A stretch of 64,000 bases of DNA from assembly GCA_043739385.1 (NCBI GenBank), contig JAYUED010000002.1, forward strand, positions 1 to 64,000, in the 5' to 3' direction. This document shows, one piece after another, positions 8,179-17,105 of the stretch. The position numbers and the translations under genes are program-made. Below the pieces are notes generated by a model. The model was not told the DNA's origin, did not search any database, and worked only from the letters and a program-made list of their open reading frames with translations. Every line of letters begins with the position of its first letter. The first letter of the stretch is position 1. Source of the DNA: Defluviibacillus sp043739385 (GTDB taxonomy: Bacteria; Pseudomonadota; Gammaproteobacteria; Burkholderiales; Burkholderiaceae_C).

Positions 8179-9816
8179 CTAGTACCCCGCGGCCAAGCCA
8201 TCACGTCGCGAATCGCTGGCGACCACATAACCCTCACTCTTAGGGTCGCCGTTCTCTTCGCCCACACGCCAGATGAACTGACCTGCACCAAAATCTTGGT
8301 ATGAATCGTTGATAACCTCAACCTGGTGGCCTCTGTCGGCCAATCCCTGCGCGATAGCAGGCGGCATTGCGGCTTCAACGTTGATTTCCAGACCTTGGTT
8401 AAAACGCCAACGCGGCGCATCACAGGCAGCTTGCGGATTTTGACCGTAGTCCAACATGCGGGACAACGTTTGCATATGGCCTTGCGGCTGCATATTGCCG
8501 CCCATCACACCGTAACTCATGATGGGCAGACCATTCTTGGTCACAAAGGCTGGGATGATGGTGTGGAAGGGGCGCTTACCCGGTGCGACCAAATTAGCAG
8601 GATTCAGCCCTGTAGCGTTGACATTGAAGCCATGACCTCGATTTTGCAAGCTAATGCCAAAGTTTGGCTCGACGCAGCCTGAACCAAAACCCATGTAGTT
8701 GCTCTGAATGAAGCTAACCATCATGCCATTTTCATCGGCTGCGGTAAGGTAAATAGTGCCCCCTTTAACCGGGTTGCCCGCGCCGAAATCTTGTGCCTTG
8801 TTCATGCTGATGAGTTTGGCACGGGAAGCGAGGTAGGCGTCATCTAGCATTTGCAGGGGCGTCACCGCCATTGACGATGGCTCGGCCACGTAGCGGTAAA
8901 CATCCGCAAATGCAAGTTTCATCGCCTCGATCTGCAAATGTTGCGAATCTATGCCGTCCAGTGCATGCTTTTGCATGTCAAAGTGGTCCAAGATGCCTAA
9001 GGCAATTAACGCCGCAATACCTTGGCCATTGGGCGGAATCTCATGCAAGGTGTAGCCCCGGTAGTTTTTAGCAATTGGCGTCACCCACTCAGGACGGTAG
9101 TTGGCGAAGTCGTTTTCGGTATGGCTACCCCCGTTTAATTGAGAAAACTTAGCCATGGCTGCAGCGATCTCGCCCCGGTAATACGCCTCACCTTTTGTAG
9201 CCGCAATGGCACGCAGAGCACGGGCAGCAGCTGGAAACTGGAACAGCTCTCCAACGTGAGGCGCGCGACCTTTAGGCAGGAAGGCCTGCGCAAAGCCGGG
9301 GAGGTTCTTTAGCTCATCCACAGGAGCCGCCCACTTTTGCTGAATGACGGGTGGCACCAAATAGCCACGCTCGGCGATCTCGATAGCTGGTGCCATCAAG
9401 TCAGCAAAGGGCAACTTTCCAAAGCGTTCACTCAAAGCTATCCAACCGCCCACCGCACCGGGTACGGTAACGCTGTCGATACCTCGCTTAGGAGGCGTTT
9501 GCGTGTCTGCGCCGTATTTACGCTTGAAGTAGTCCGGCGTCCAGGTTTGTGGTGCTGGGCCCGAGGCGTTCAGACCATGTAGCTGTTGGCCATCCCACAA
9601 AATACAAAATGCATCACTGCCCAAGCCGTTGCTGACGGGCTCCAACAAGGTCATGGCAGCGGCAGCAGCAATAGCGGCATCGACGGCATTACCGCCACTC
9701 CACAACATTCGCAACCCGGCTTGTGCAGCCTGCGGATGGGAAGTGGACACCACGTTGCGGGCGAATACGGGAATGCGCGTGGTGGGGTAGGGGTTGGTGT
9801 AATTGAAGTTAATCAT
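8179..9816 (-). CDS. ggt: Gamma-glutamyltransferase family protein
   Basis: A 545-residue member of the N-terminal nucleophile gamma-glutamyltranspeptidases, which cleave or transfer the gamma-glutamyl group of glutathione and related amides. The presumed autoprocessing threonine is in GGTIYLTAADENG, aligning with the TTH motif of E. coli GGT, followed by the typical GFGSG segment. No signal peptide is apparent: the protein begins MINFNYTNPYPTTR, suggesting a cytoplasmic form, unlike periplasmic E. coli GGT. The chosen ATG has AGGAG seven bases upstream; the frame is open 25 codons further but without such a site. It lies between tctC and eamA in one transcription direction. Confidence 0.85.
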   Translation of the reverse strand: MINFNYTNPYPTTRIPVFARNVVSTSHPQAAQAGLRMLWSGGNAVDAAIAAAAAMTLLEPVSNGLGSDAFCILWDGQQLHGLNASGPAPQTWTPDYFKRKYGADTQTPPKRGIDSVTVPGAVGGWIALSERFGKLPFADLMAPAIEIAERGYLVPPVIQQKWAAPVDELKNLPGFAQAFLPKGRAPHVGELFQFPAAARALRAIAATKGEAYYRGEIAAAMAKFSQLNGGSHTENDFANYRPEWVTPIAKNYRGYTLHEIPPNGQGIAALIALGILDHFDMQKHALDGIDSQHLQIEAMKLAFADVYRYVAEPSSMAVTPLQMLDDAYLASRAKLISMNKAQDFGAGNPVKGGTIYLTAADENGMMVSFIQSNYMGFGSGCVEPNFGISLQNRGHGFNVNATGLNPANLVAPGKRPFHTIIPAFVTKNGLPIMSYGVMGGNMQPQGHMQTLSRMLDYGQNPQAACDAPRWRFNQGLEINVEAAMPPAIAQGLADRGHQVEVINDSYQDFGAGQFIWRVGEENGDPKSEGYVVASDSRRDGLAAGY

Positions 9817-9858
9817 AGGTAAGCTCCTGTATCTGCGTGTGCATTTGAATCTGCTGAA

Positions 9859-9884
9859 TCTATTAGCTCTATTAGCTCTATTGA
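9859..9884. repeat. AT-rich 9-base tandem repeat upstream of ggt
   Basis: TCTATTAGC occurs twice in tandem with a partial third copy, between tctC and ggt. The core resembles AT-rich patches found elsewhere in the window. Confidence 0.6.
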
Positions 9885-9902
9885 AGGCCACTCACCACTG
9901 CG

Positions 9903-10883
9903 TTAATCAGCGGAAATTTTGCGATCGATGATGATTTTTTTCCATTTGGCGGCATCAAGGGCTACCATTTTGGCGAATTGCTGCGGGGTACTGCCTACAG
10001 GCTCTATGCCCAGACGGGCCAGTTTTTCTTTCACCTCAGCATCAGCCAGGGCTTGATTCGTCGCTGTATTGACCCGTGCAACCACCTCTGCCGGCAAGCC
10101 TTTGGGACCGTACAGACCGAACCAGGTGCTGGACTCAAACCCTGGTAGCACCTCGGCTATGGCGGGCAAATCAGGCGCCATAGCCGTACGATTGGCGGAA
10201 GTTACGGCCAACGCACGTAATCGGCCATCCTTCACATGGGGCAGGCCAGTGGGCAGGGAGTCGAACATCACATCTAGCTTGCCACTCACCAAATCGGGAA
10301 TCGCCAACGCCGTGCCTTTATAGGGGATGTGCACCAAAAACAAACCAGCTTGTGTTTTGAACAGCTCCGAAGTCAGGTGCACTACCGTCCCATTGCCGCT
10401 TGACGCGTAGTTATAGCGACCAGGGTTATCTTTGGCCATGACCAGCCATTCTTTCAGCGTTTTGGCCGGTGAGCTGTTGGGCACCAACATGATGCTTGGT
10501 GCGTTGCCCACATGGTCAATAGGTGTGAAATCCTGCACCGCGTCATAGGGTATTTTGGTGTTCAGCGAAGGGCCAATCGAATGGGTGCTGGTGGTCGCAA
10601 GCAGCAGGGTGTAGCCATCGGGAACGGCCTTGGCCACCATATCTGTACCAATCGTGCCACCTGCACCGGGCCGGTTGTCCACAATGATGGCCACACCCAG
10701 TTTCTCGCCCAATTTTTGCGACAGCGTGCGGGCAAAGATATCGGTGGCTCCCCCTGCGGGAAAGGGCACGACCAAGCGCACTGATTTTGCGGGATACGCC
10801 TGTGCTTGCGCCAAGCAGGGCATCCCAACGGCAACTGCTAACACGGCCGCACCCAAGTAAATTGAAAACTCACTGCGTTTCAT
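9903..10883 (-). CDS. tctC: Tripartite tricarboxylate transporter receptor (Bug/TctC)
   Basis: A 326-residue periplasmic binding protein of the Bug family. Signal peptide of about 28 residues (cleavage after AQA), then the family landmarks YPAKSVRLVVPFPAGGATD, VIVDNRPGAGG and HIPYKGTA. Bug receptors deliver carboxylates such as citrate or tartrate to the TctAB permease, but their specificity is broad and not readable here. GAGGAG eight bases before the ATG. It follows tctA after a hairpin resembling a terminator, and precedes ggt by 86 bases. Confidence 0.93.
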   Translation of the reverse strand: MKRSEFSIYLGAAVLAVAVGMPCLAQAQAYPAKSVRLVVPFPAGGATDIFARTLSQKLGEKLGVAIIVDNRPGAGGTIGTDMVAKAVPDGYTLLLATTSTHSIGPSLNTKIPYDAVQDFTPIDHVGNAPSIMLVPNSSPAKTLKEWLVMAKDNPGRYNYASSGNGTVVHLTSELFKTQAGLFLVHIPYKGTALAIPDLVSGKLDVMFDSLPTGLPHVKDGRLRALAVTSANRTAMAPDLPAIAEVLPGFESSTWFGLYGPKGLPAEVVARVNTATNQALADAEVKEKLARLGIEPVGSTPQQFAKMVALDAAKWKKIIIDRKISAD

Positions 10884-10931
10884 TACCTTCTCTCCTCATT
10901 AAACGATTGTCTCCCCAACGTCACCTCAACG

Positions 10932-10957
10932 AAAAACGGCACCAAAAGGTGCCGTTT
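10932..10957 (-). terminator. Intercistronic hairpin with T-run between tctA and tctC
   Basis: On the minus strand AAACGGCACC and GGTGCCGTTT form a ten-base perfect stem with a TTTT loop, followed by further T residues. It looks like an intrinsic terminator or attenuator placed inside the operon, which could set the ratio of tctA to tctC transcripts. Confidence 0.75.
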
Positions 10958-10989
10958 AATGTCGTCATTCAACGAAGCTAACTTGTCAG

Positions 10990-12501
10990 TTATTCTTCGA
11001 CGAAAGCCTCTTCGCGCTTAGATTTCACAGCAGGCAGCAATACGATGGTCAACAGCAACGCAGCGACCACCAGCAAACCAGCCGACAGGGGACGGGTCAC
11101 AAACACTGACCAGTCACCACGTGACAACAGCAGCGCACGGCGCAGGTTTTCTTCCATCATTGGGCCCAAGATGAAGCCCAGCAACAGCGGAGCCGCTTCA
11201 ACACCCAATTTGTTGAACATGTAGCCGATGAAGCCGAAGCCAGCAACCAGCCAAATATCAAAGGTGTTGTTGTTGGTGGAGTACACGCCAATCGCACAAA
11301 ACAGCACAATGGACGGGAACAGGAAGTGGTACGGCACGCTCAGGAGCTTGATCCACATACCGATCAGTGGCAAATTCAAAATCACCAGCATCAAATTACC
11401 GATCCACATCGACGCGATCAAACCCCAGAACAATTCTGGGTTACTGGTCATCACCTGAGGGCCAGGCTGGATGTTGTGGATGGTCATAGCACCCACCATC
11501 AAAGCCATCACCGCGTTAGGCGGAATGCCCAGCGTCAGCAAAGGAATGAAAGATGTTTGCGCACCAGCGTTGTTGGCGGACTCAGGGCCCGCTACACCAC
11601 GGATGTTGCCTTGACCCAAGGGAATTTCACCGGGTTTGAGTTTGATTTTTTTCTCAATCGTGTAAGAAGCAAAGGCTGCCAGCAAGGCACCGCCGCCGGG
11701 CAAAATTCCCAACATCGATCCGATTGCGGTACCCCGTAATACGGCGGGCATCATGTGCTTGAAGTCTTCCTTCGTGGGCATCAACCCAGATACACCCGCG
11801 GTAAACACCTCACGCTCATCTTCAGGCTGCGCTAGGTTGGTAATAATTTCACCGTAGCCGAATACGCCCATAGCGATAGCGACGAAGCCCAAACCGTCAG
11901 TCAGCTCAGGGATATCGAAGCTGAAGCGGGCGACACCCGAATTCACGTCGGTACCTACCAAGCCGAGCAACAAGCCCAACACAATCATGGCCACAGCCTT
12001 TAGCAGTGAGCCAGAAGCCAGCACTACCGCACCAATCAAGCCCAAAATCATCAGCGAGAAGTATTCGGCAGGGCCGAACTTAAAAGCCAATTCAGTCAGT
12101 GGCGGTGCAAAAGCAGCCAAGATCAAGGTGCCAACGGAGCCCGCAAAAAACGAGCCCAAGCCTGCAGCGGCTAGCGCAGGCCCCGCTCGCCCTTTGCGTG
12201 CCATCTGGTAGCCATCCAGCGTCGTCACCACCGAGGATGATTCACCAGGCAAGTTCACCAAAATAGCGGTTGTAGAACCACCATACTGCGCACCATAGTA
12301 AATGCCGGCCAACATAATGAGGGCAGACACAGGAGGCAACGCGTAGGTAGCAGGCAGCAGCATGGCGATAGTCGCCACTGGGCCGATACCAGGCAACACA
12401 CCAATCAGCGTGCCCAGCACACAGCCGATGAATGCGTACATCAGGTTGATGGGCGTGAACGCTACACCAAAGCCGAGGGATAGATTTTGTAGAAGTTCCA
12501 T
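10990..12501 (-). CDS. tctA: Tripartite tricarboxylate transporter large permease
   Basis: A 503-residue polytopic membrane protein of the TctA family, the ion-driven translocation subunit of the tripartite tricarboxylate carrier. Family-typical conserved stretches are visible: GVLPGIGPVATIAMLLP near residue 40, the GGSTTAILVNLPGE segment near 75, and PGGGALLAAFASY around 270. About eleven to twelve hydrophobic helices. GAGAG seven bases before the ATG. tctB ends 12 bases upstream, so the two permease subunits are co-transcribed. Confidence 0.95.
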   Translation of the reverse strand: MELLQNLSLGFGVAFTPINLMYAFIGCVLGTLIGVLPGIGPVATIAMLLPATYALPPVSALIMLAGIYYGAQYGGSTTAILVNLPGESSSVVTTLDGYQMARKGRAGPALAAAGLGSFFAGSVGTLILAAFAPPLTELAFKFGPAEYFSLMILGLIGAVVLASGSLLKAVAMIVLGLLLGLVGTDVNSGVARFSFDIPELTDGLGFVAIAMGVFGYGEIITNLAQPEDEREVFTAGVSGLMPTKEDFKHMMPAVLRGTAIGSMLGILPGGGALLAAFASYTIEKKIKLKPGEIPLGQGNIRGVAGPESANNAGAQTSFIPLLTLGIPPNAVMALMVGAMTIHNIQPGPQVMTSNPELFWGLIASMWIGNLMLVILNLPLIGMWIKLLSVPYHFLFPSIVLFCAIGVYSTNNNTFDIWLVAGFGFIGYMFNKLGVEAAPLLLGFILGPMMEENLRRALLLSRGDWSVFVTRPLSAGLLVVAALLLTIVLLPAVKSKREEAFVEE

Positions 12502-12513
12502 TTTGGTGCTCTC

Positions 12514-13002
12514 TTAGCCTGTAATGAACGTAGGCCAGACTTGAATCTGAAGTTTGAGCAACATGATGAAGGCAAGGTAACTGCCCACCGCCAAGATGGT
12601 CGCCAGTATCAACACATGTTTGATATTGAACTTAGAGTCCGCCAAACTGGCGATGATGGTCAGTGCATAGATCGCTACGATCATGCCCATAGCAGGCACC
12701 TTGATGCTAGGCAAACCGCCAAGCAACACACCAAAGGCCAAATTAGCACCCAAGATAAGCGCCAGTGGCTTCCACGCCCACTTGCCAATCGGGTCGCCGC
12801 CTGTTACTTTGGCACGAAAGGAATTGAAAAGAATCAGTGCGCCCAAAAAGGTCAGCACTATGCCAAGCATGAGCGGGAAGTACCCGGGCCCCATGCGTGC
12901 GCCATCACCCACGTTATAGGTTTTTGCACCTACAGCAAAGGCAAGGCCTACACCGGTAAACATAAGTCCGGCGTAAAAGTCTTTTTGACTTTTCATTTCC
13001 AC
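12514..13002 (-). CDS. tctB: Tripartite tricarboxylate transporter small permease
   Basis: A 162-residue membrane protein with four hydrophobic segments, the TctB small subunit, which works with TctA. The N-terminus KSQKDFYAGLMFTGVGLAFA and GPGYFPLMLG are typical of the family. A GTG start is chosen because AGGAG lies seven bases upstream; an ATG two codons later would be 13 bases from it. An open frame 21 codons further upstream is judged non-coding. It is the first gene of the leftward operon and diverges from the GGDEF gene across 177 bases in which no clear operator was seen. Confidence 0.88.
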   Translation of the reverse strand: MEMKSQKDFYAGLMFTGVGLAFAVGAKTYNVGDGARMGPGYFPLMLGIVLTFLGALILFNSFRAKVTGGDPIGKWAWKPLALILGANLAFGVLLGGLPSIKVPAMGMIVAIYALTIIASLADSKFNIKHVLILATILAVGSYLAFIMLLKLQIQVWPTFITG

Positions 13003-13179
13003 TGGTAATCTCCTAGAAATAATGGTTTGTGCGCATTCTGCCCGGCAAACAGCCGCCACCTCCATGTGGATTCCACCTACTACACCGTAAAGGATGCTGG
13101 GGATTACCCTTGCACCGCCCTTGCCTTATGCTCGTCTTATTGCTACGCTATCAGTAGTACCGACCCGTTGTACATGTGA

Positions 13180-14370
13180 ATGAACTTTGCTGAAAATCTG
13201 ATTTGGACTGCTCACGCTGGCGCGTGTGGGATGTTGGTCTTGTGCTGCACAGTGATCGCTGTCATGCACCGCACCGCGTCTTCAGCTCAGCACGTGATTT
13301 GGGCCGTCAGTTGTGGTTTAGGCACCCTTACCCTCAACGGCCTGTTGCGGGTGATTGCACAGGACATCGCTCCTGAAGATTTTCGTGTCCTGCGTGTAAT
13401 GGCTGGCCCATCGTGTGTGGCCTTGTCGGCCATATCCATGCGCGACTGGTTGGGGGTGAGCCAGCGCAACCGCGTTATCAACCTCAGCGTGATGGGCATC
13501 ACGCCAGCCTGCATTTTTGCAAGTGTGGGTTGTTTGTGGTTGCCGGAGCCTTATCCACTCGCCGTAGCCGGAGTGGTGGCAATACTCGGTATCGTGGCGA
13601 TTGGTTGGCTGTGCTTGTGGGCAGCCCTGCTTGGCGACCGTCTCGCATGGTTGGCGGGACTGGGAACCTTTGTTTTTGCGTTGATCGTAGCCGGGCAATA
13701 CGGCTTGGTATTAGGCTATTTGCAGGGCTTGGAGATCCACGCACTGGTAGCCTCAACCAGTGCGGCAGCGGCGCTGGCCGTTAGCATCCCGCTCTGGATG
13801 CGCAGCTATAAAGAGTCTGAGACCGGGCGAAATAGACACTTGTCCTCCCGCGACCCCATGACCGGTTTGGATAATGGCATGGCCATTATTAAAAAAATTA
13901 TTGCTGCCCAAAAGCGTCTACAACTGCGCGGTGCCCAAGGCGAGGTGCTGGCCGTGATGGTGTCCGATTTTGAATCTTTAGTGCGCCACATTGGCCTTGC
14001 TGGCGCGCAAGAATTACTGATTCGCCTAGGCTTTAGAGTAAGCCGCGAGATTGGGCTCATTAACCCTGTGGGTCGTTATTATGACCGTTGCTACATCGTG
14101 CTGCTTGAAACTGCTGCATCACCCGCCAATACCGATCGCCTGATCACGTCACTAACCGAAAAACTGAGCCAACCAATGGACATCATGGGCTTTCATGGCG
14201 AAGCCCACACCATCGTTCTCAATGTGAGCGTGGGGCGAGCCAGCCTAACGCATCAGGAGGACGTGTCGAACGTGCTGGACAGGGCACAACGCTCGGCCTT
14301 GGAAGCAGCCAAAGCAAGGAACCCCAACAGCGACGTTATATCCCGTCCCCCTTGGTGGCGCCATCAATAA
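13180..14370 (+). CDS. Membrane protein with degenerate GGDEF domain
   Basis: A 396-residue protein with about seven N-terminal transmembrane helices (residues ~10-205), then a diguanylate-cyclase-like domain starting at SSRDPMTGLDNG (about 222). The signature GGDEF is replaced: the aligned segment reads GRYYDRCYIVLLE, so the metal- and substrate-binding residues are missing. The domain is unlikely to make cyclic-di-GMP; GTP binding or a partner role is possible. A stray inhibitory-site RxxD cannot be assigned with confidence. No clear ribosome binding site. It stands alone, divergent from tctB and convergent with gspE. Confidence 0.8.
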   Translation: MNFAENLIWTAHAGACGMLVLCCTVIAVMHRTASSAQHVIWAVSCGLGTLTLNGLLRVIAQDIAPEDFRVLRVMAGPSCVALSAISMRDWLGVSQRNRVINLSVMGITPACIFASVGCLWLPEPYPLAVAGVVAILGIVAIGWLCLWAALLGDRLAWLAGLGTFVFALIVAGQYGLVLGYLQGLEIHALVASTSAAAALAVSIPLWMRSYKESETGRNRHLSSRDPMTGLDNGMAIIKKIIAAQKRLQLRGAQGEVLAVMVSDFESLVRHIGLAGAQELLIRLGFRVSREIGLINPVGRYYDRCYIVLLETAASPANTDRLITSLTEKLSQPMDIMGFHGEAHTIVLNVSVGRASLTHQEDVSNVLDRAQRSALEAAKARNPNSDVISRPPWWRHQ

Positions 14371-14405
14371 TTCGGGAAATAAGTCTGCGAATAAATCCCT
14401 CTAAA

Positions 14406-16211
14406 TCAATCTAAAGGTGGCGTTGCCGTCAGCACCTCTTCGAGCGTAGTCAGTCCCTCGGCCACGCGCAAAGCACCGGCCAGACGCAGCGGTCGCATGC
14501 CATCTGCCACAGCCTGCCTGCGCAGCGCGTCATTGCTCGGACTGCGGTTTACCTTGTCTTTAAAACTGTCCGTCACCGTCATTAATTCGTACAGGCCCAT
14601 ACGGCCCATGAAGCCCGTCATACGGCAATCGACGCAGCCCACCGGTTTATAAGGCCGGTAGCCACCATTGAGCTTCCAGGGTTTGACGGCCTCGGCCAGC
14701 GCGTCCACAGTGGAGCTCTCATCACGTACCCGGCACTGCTTGCACAGCGTGCGCACCAGCCGCTGCGCCAGTACACCCAGCACCGTCGCGTTGATGAGGT
14801 ACGGCGGAATGCCCAGCTCCATCATGCGGGTAATAGCCGAGGGCGCGTCATTGGTATGCAGGGTAGAGAACACCAAATGTCCGGTGAGTGCCGCCTGCAC
14901 AGCCATTTCGGCTGTGGGCAGATCACGAATTTCACCCACCATGATGATGTCCGGGTCTTGCCGCATCAACGCACGCAGTCCTTCGGGAAAACCAAAGTCC
15001 AAATGCGTCTGTACCTGGGTTTGGTTAAAAGCCGGCTCTATCATTTCAATCGGGTCTTCAACTGTACTGACGTTCACCTCCTCCGTCGCTACCCGCTTGA
15101 GCGTGGCGTAGAGCGTGGTGGTCTTGCCAGAACCGGTAGGCCCCGTCACGAGAATGATGCCGTAGGGCCGCTTCACCAGTCCTTGCCAACGATCGGCATC
15201 GTGCGGCGCAAACCCCAACGCATCCAGATCCTTGACAGTGTTGTCAGGGTCAAAAATCCGCATCACCATCTTTTCGCCAAAGGCGGTTGGCAGTGTGGAC
15301 AGGCGCATTTCCACCTCGTCGCCACGCGGATTGCGGGTTTTGATGCGGCCATCTTGCGGACGGCGTTTTTCCATCACATCCATGCGCCCCAGCAGCTTGA
15401 TGCGTGCCGTCATAGCGTTCAGCACGCTCATCGGCATCTGGTAGACCCGGTGCAACATGCCGTCAATGCGAAACCGGATCACACCTTGCTCACGGCGCGG
15501 CTCCAGGTGAATATCGCTGGCACGTTGATCAAATGCGTACTGCCACAGCCAATCCACGACTTGCACCACACCTTGGTCATTGGCGTCCAAGGTTTTGCTG
15601 GTCTTGCCCAGCTCCACCAGTTGCTCGAAGCTCGCACCCTGATTACCACCCGCTTTGATAGCGGATCGAATCGATTTGGCCAGCGCAAAAAACTCAACGG
15701 TGTAGCGGTGAATGTCCAGCGGATTGACTACCACACGCCGTACCGAGCGGCGCGATTGACGCTCCACCTCACTGACCCAATCGGTGATAAAGGGCTGCGC
15801 CGTAGCCACCGTCACTTCAGTGGCGCTGACCTGCACCGGCAACACCTTGTGTCGCTCTGCGTAAACCGCACTCATGGTGTCGGTCACTTTGCCTGCATCC
15901 ACCTTGAGTGGGTCAATGCGCACATAGTCCAGCCCGGCACGGCCTGCCAACCATTCGGTCAGCAGTTCAATGTCAAGCGGCTTTCCATCGCTGGCTCGGG
16001 TCATGGCCACACTGGCGAGGCGCACCAAAGGATGTTGGGCACTTTCGCCCTGCGAACAGCGGGCAATGGTGCGGCTAACCTCCTCGGGAGAAATCAAGCC
16101 GTCTTCACCCATCCACTCGACCATGTGCCGCCAGTTGAGCGGGCCTTGATAGCTTGAATGAGGGAGATTGGTGGGCTTAGAGGGATGCGATGTAGTGTGG
16201 TGAGACTTCAT
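14406..16211 (-). CDS. gspE: GspE/PulE-type secretion ATPase
   Basis: A 601-residue hexameric ATPase of the type II secretion/type IV pilus assembly group. An N-terminal MshEN-like region (to ~170) precedes the ATPase core: Asp-rich ASDIHLEP, Walker A GPTGSGKTTT (~350), Walker B IIMVGEIRD and the His box TLHTNDAP. A four-cysteine zinc motif (CKQC...CVDC) near residues 500-540 is typical of GspE/PilB. No other secretion gene is nearby, so the machine it drives must be encoded elsewhere. The start is uncertain; a later ATG at residue 30 is possible. It follows the spermidine synthase-like gene by 45 bases. Confidence 0.92.
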   Translation of the reverse strand: MKSHHTTSHPSKPTNLPHSSYQGPLNWRHMVEWMGEDGLISPEEVSRTIARCSQGESAQHPLVRLASVAMTRASDGKPLDIELLTEWLAGRAGLDYVRIDPLKVDAGKVTDTMSAVYAERHKVLPVQVSATEVTVATAQPFITDWVSEVERQSRRSVRRVVVNPLDIHRYTVEFFALAKSIRSAIKAGGNQGASFEQLVELGKTSKTLDANDQGVVQVVDWLWQYAFDQRASDIHLEPRREQGVIRFRIDGMLHRVYQMPMSVLNAMTARIKLLGRMDVMEKRRPQDGRIKTRNPRGDEVEMRLSTLPTAFGEKMVMRIFDPDNTVKDLDALGFAPHDADRWQGLVKRPYGIILVTGPTGSGKTTTLYATLKRVATEEVNVSTVEDPIEMIEPAFNQTQVQTHLDFGFPEGLRALMRQDPDIIMVGEIRDLPTAEMAVQAALTGHLVFSTLHTNDAPSAITRMMELGIPPYLINATVLGVLAQRLVRTLCKQCRVRDESSTVDALAEAVKPWKLNGGYRPYKPVGCVDCRMTGFMGRMGLYELMTVTDSFKDKVNRSPSNDALRRQAVADGMRPLRLAGALRVAEGLTTLEEVLTATPPLD

Positions 16212-16256
16212 GCCACGATGGTAACGAAGCCACAGCCACCGGCATCGCCGCGACGG

Positions 16257-17105
16257 TCAAACCTTTGCCGGCTTAAATACCCGCAACCACTTAAGAGCAG
16301 GCAATTCCCACCTCGAAAAAATCGCTTGCGCCCGCTCCGTAAGCACGGCCTTGGTGGGCCGCACTGGCGTACGCTGGGCAAGCACCACGGTGTTGCCTTC
16401 CCGTGTAGGTTTGAAGGCCCACACGGCATCTGCGCCAAATACGGCGGTGATCTTTTCTAGACTCATCGGATAGCTAGACGACAACCCAAACAGGTTAACC
16501 GTCATGCTCCCATCTTCCGTCAACAAGCGACGGCAGTCGGCATAAAAGGCTTCGCTGTCGAGTACAGGGGCCGCAGCGTCCTGGTCGTACAAGTCCACTT
16601 GAAGCGCGTCTACCGTACCGTGCCACATGGGATTTTGAATTTCTGTCTCGGCATTGGCCAACACCACACGCTGGCGGGGCTCATCTTGGGGAAGTTTGAA
16701 CCAGCCTCGGCAGGCGATGACTACTTGGGGGTTCAGCTCGATGGCCGTCACCGTCATGCGCAGAGTTTTTCGGCAAAACTTGGTGAGACTGGCGGCTCCC
16801 AAACCCAGCTGCATCGCGTGGCGTTTGCCAACGCTGGTCGGCTCGACGAACAACAACCAAGCCATCATGCGCTGGACATACTCCAGCTCTAGGATGTAAG
16901 GGTCGTCCATGCGCATGGAGCCTTGAATCCACAGCGTACCCAGATGCAGGCTGCGCACGCCATCGTAGTCTGAGAAATTGACTTCGGGCAGTTCAGCAGG
17001 CGGGGTAGCTTTCAAAGCTTTGGTCTTTTTAGCTTTCGCCGCAGCAAGCACAGTAATATTTGCGGAAGTAACGATAGCAGTAGTGGTGGTGGGCAATTCG
17101 GCCAT
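16257..17105 (-). CDS. Spermidine synthase-like protein
   Basis: A 282-residue protein with the aminopropyltransferase/methyltransferase Rossmann fold. After an Ala/Lys-rich N-terminal extension (~40 residues) come the core elements: a glycine loop reading GLGAASLTKFC instead of GGGDG, the acidic AIELNP that binds the nucleotide moiety, and QVDLYDQDAAAPVLDS. The polyamine-binding signature is weak, so true spermidine synthesis is uncertain. Start: ATG with AGGA five bases upstream, overlapping the stop of the preceding gene as TGATG, which implies translational coupling; an alternative start 12 codons upstream lies within that gene. Confidence 0.75.
   Translation of the reverse strand: MAELPTTTTAIVTSANITVLAAAKAKKTKALKATPPAELPEVNFSDYDGVRSLHLGTLWIQGSMRMDDPYILELEYVQRMMAWLLFVEPTSVGKRHAMQLGLGAASLTKFCRKTLRMTVTAIELNPQVVIACRGWFKLPQDEPRQRVVLANAETEIQNPMWHGTVDALQVDLYDQDAAAPVLDSEAFYADCRRLLTEDGSMTVNLFGLSSSYPMSLEKITAVFGADAVWAFKPTREGNTVVLAQRTPVRPTKAVLTERAQAIFSRWELPALKWLRVFKPAKV

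Noticed and set aside
14856..16157. A 433-codon open frame on the plus strand opposite gspE
   Set aside because: It is the complement of a well-conserved ATPase gene, and the protein is His/Gln-rich with no family resemblance.
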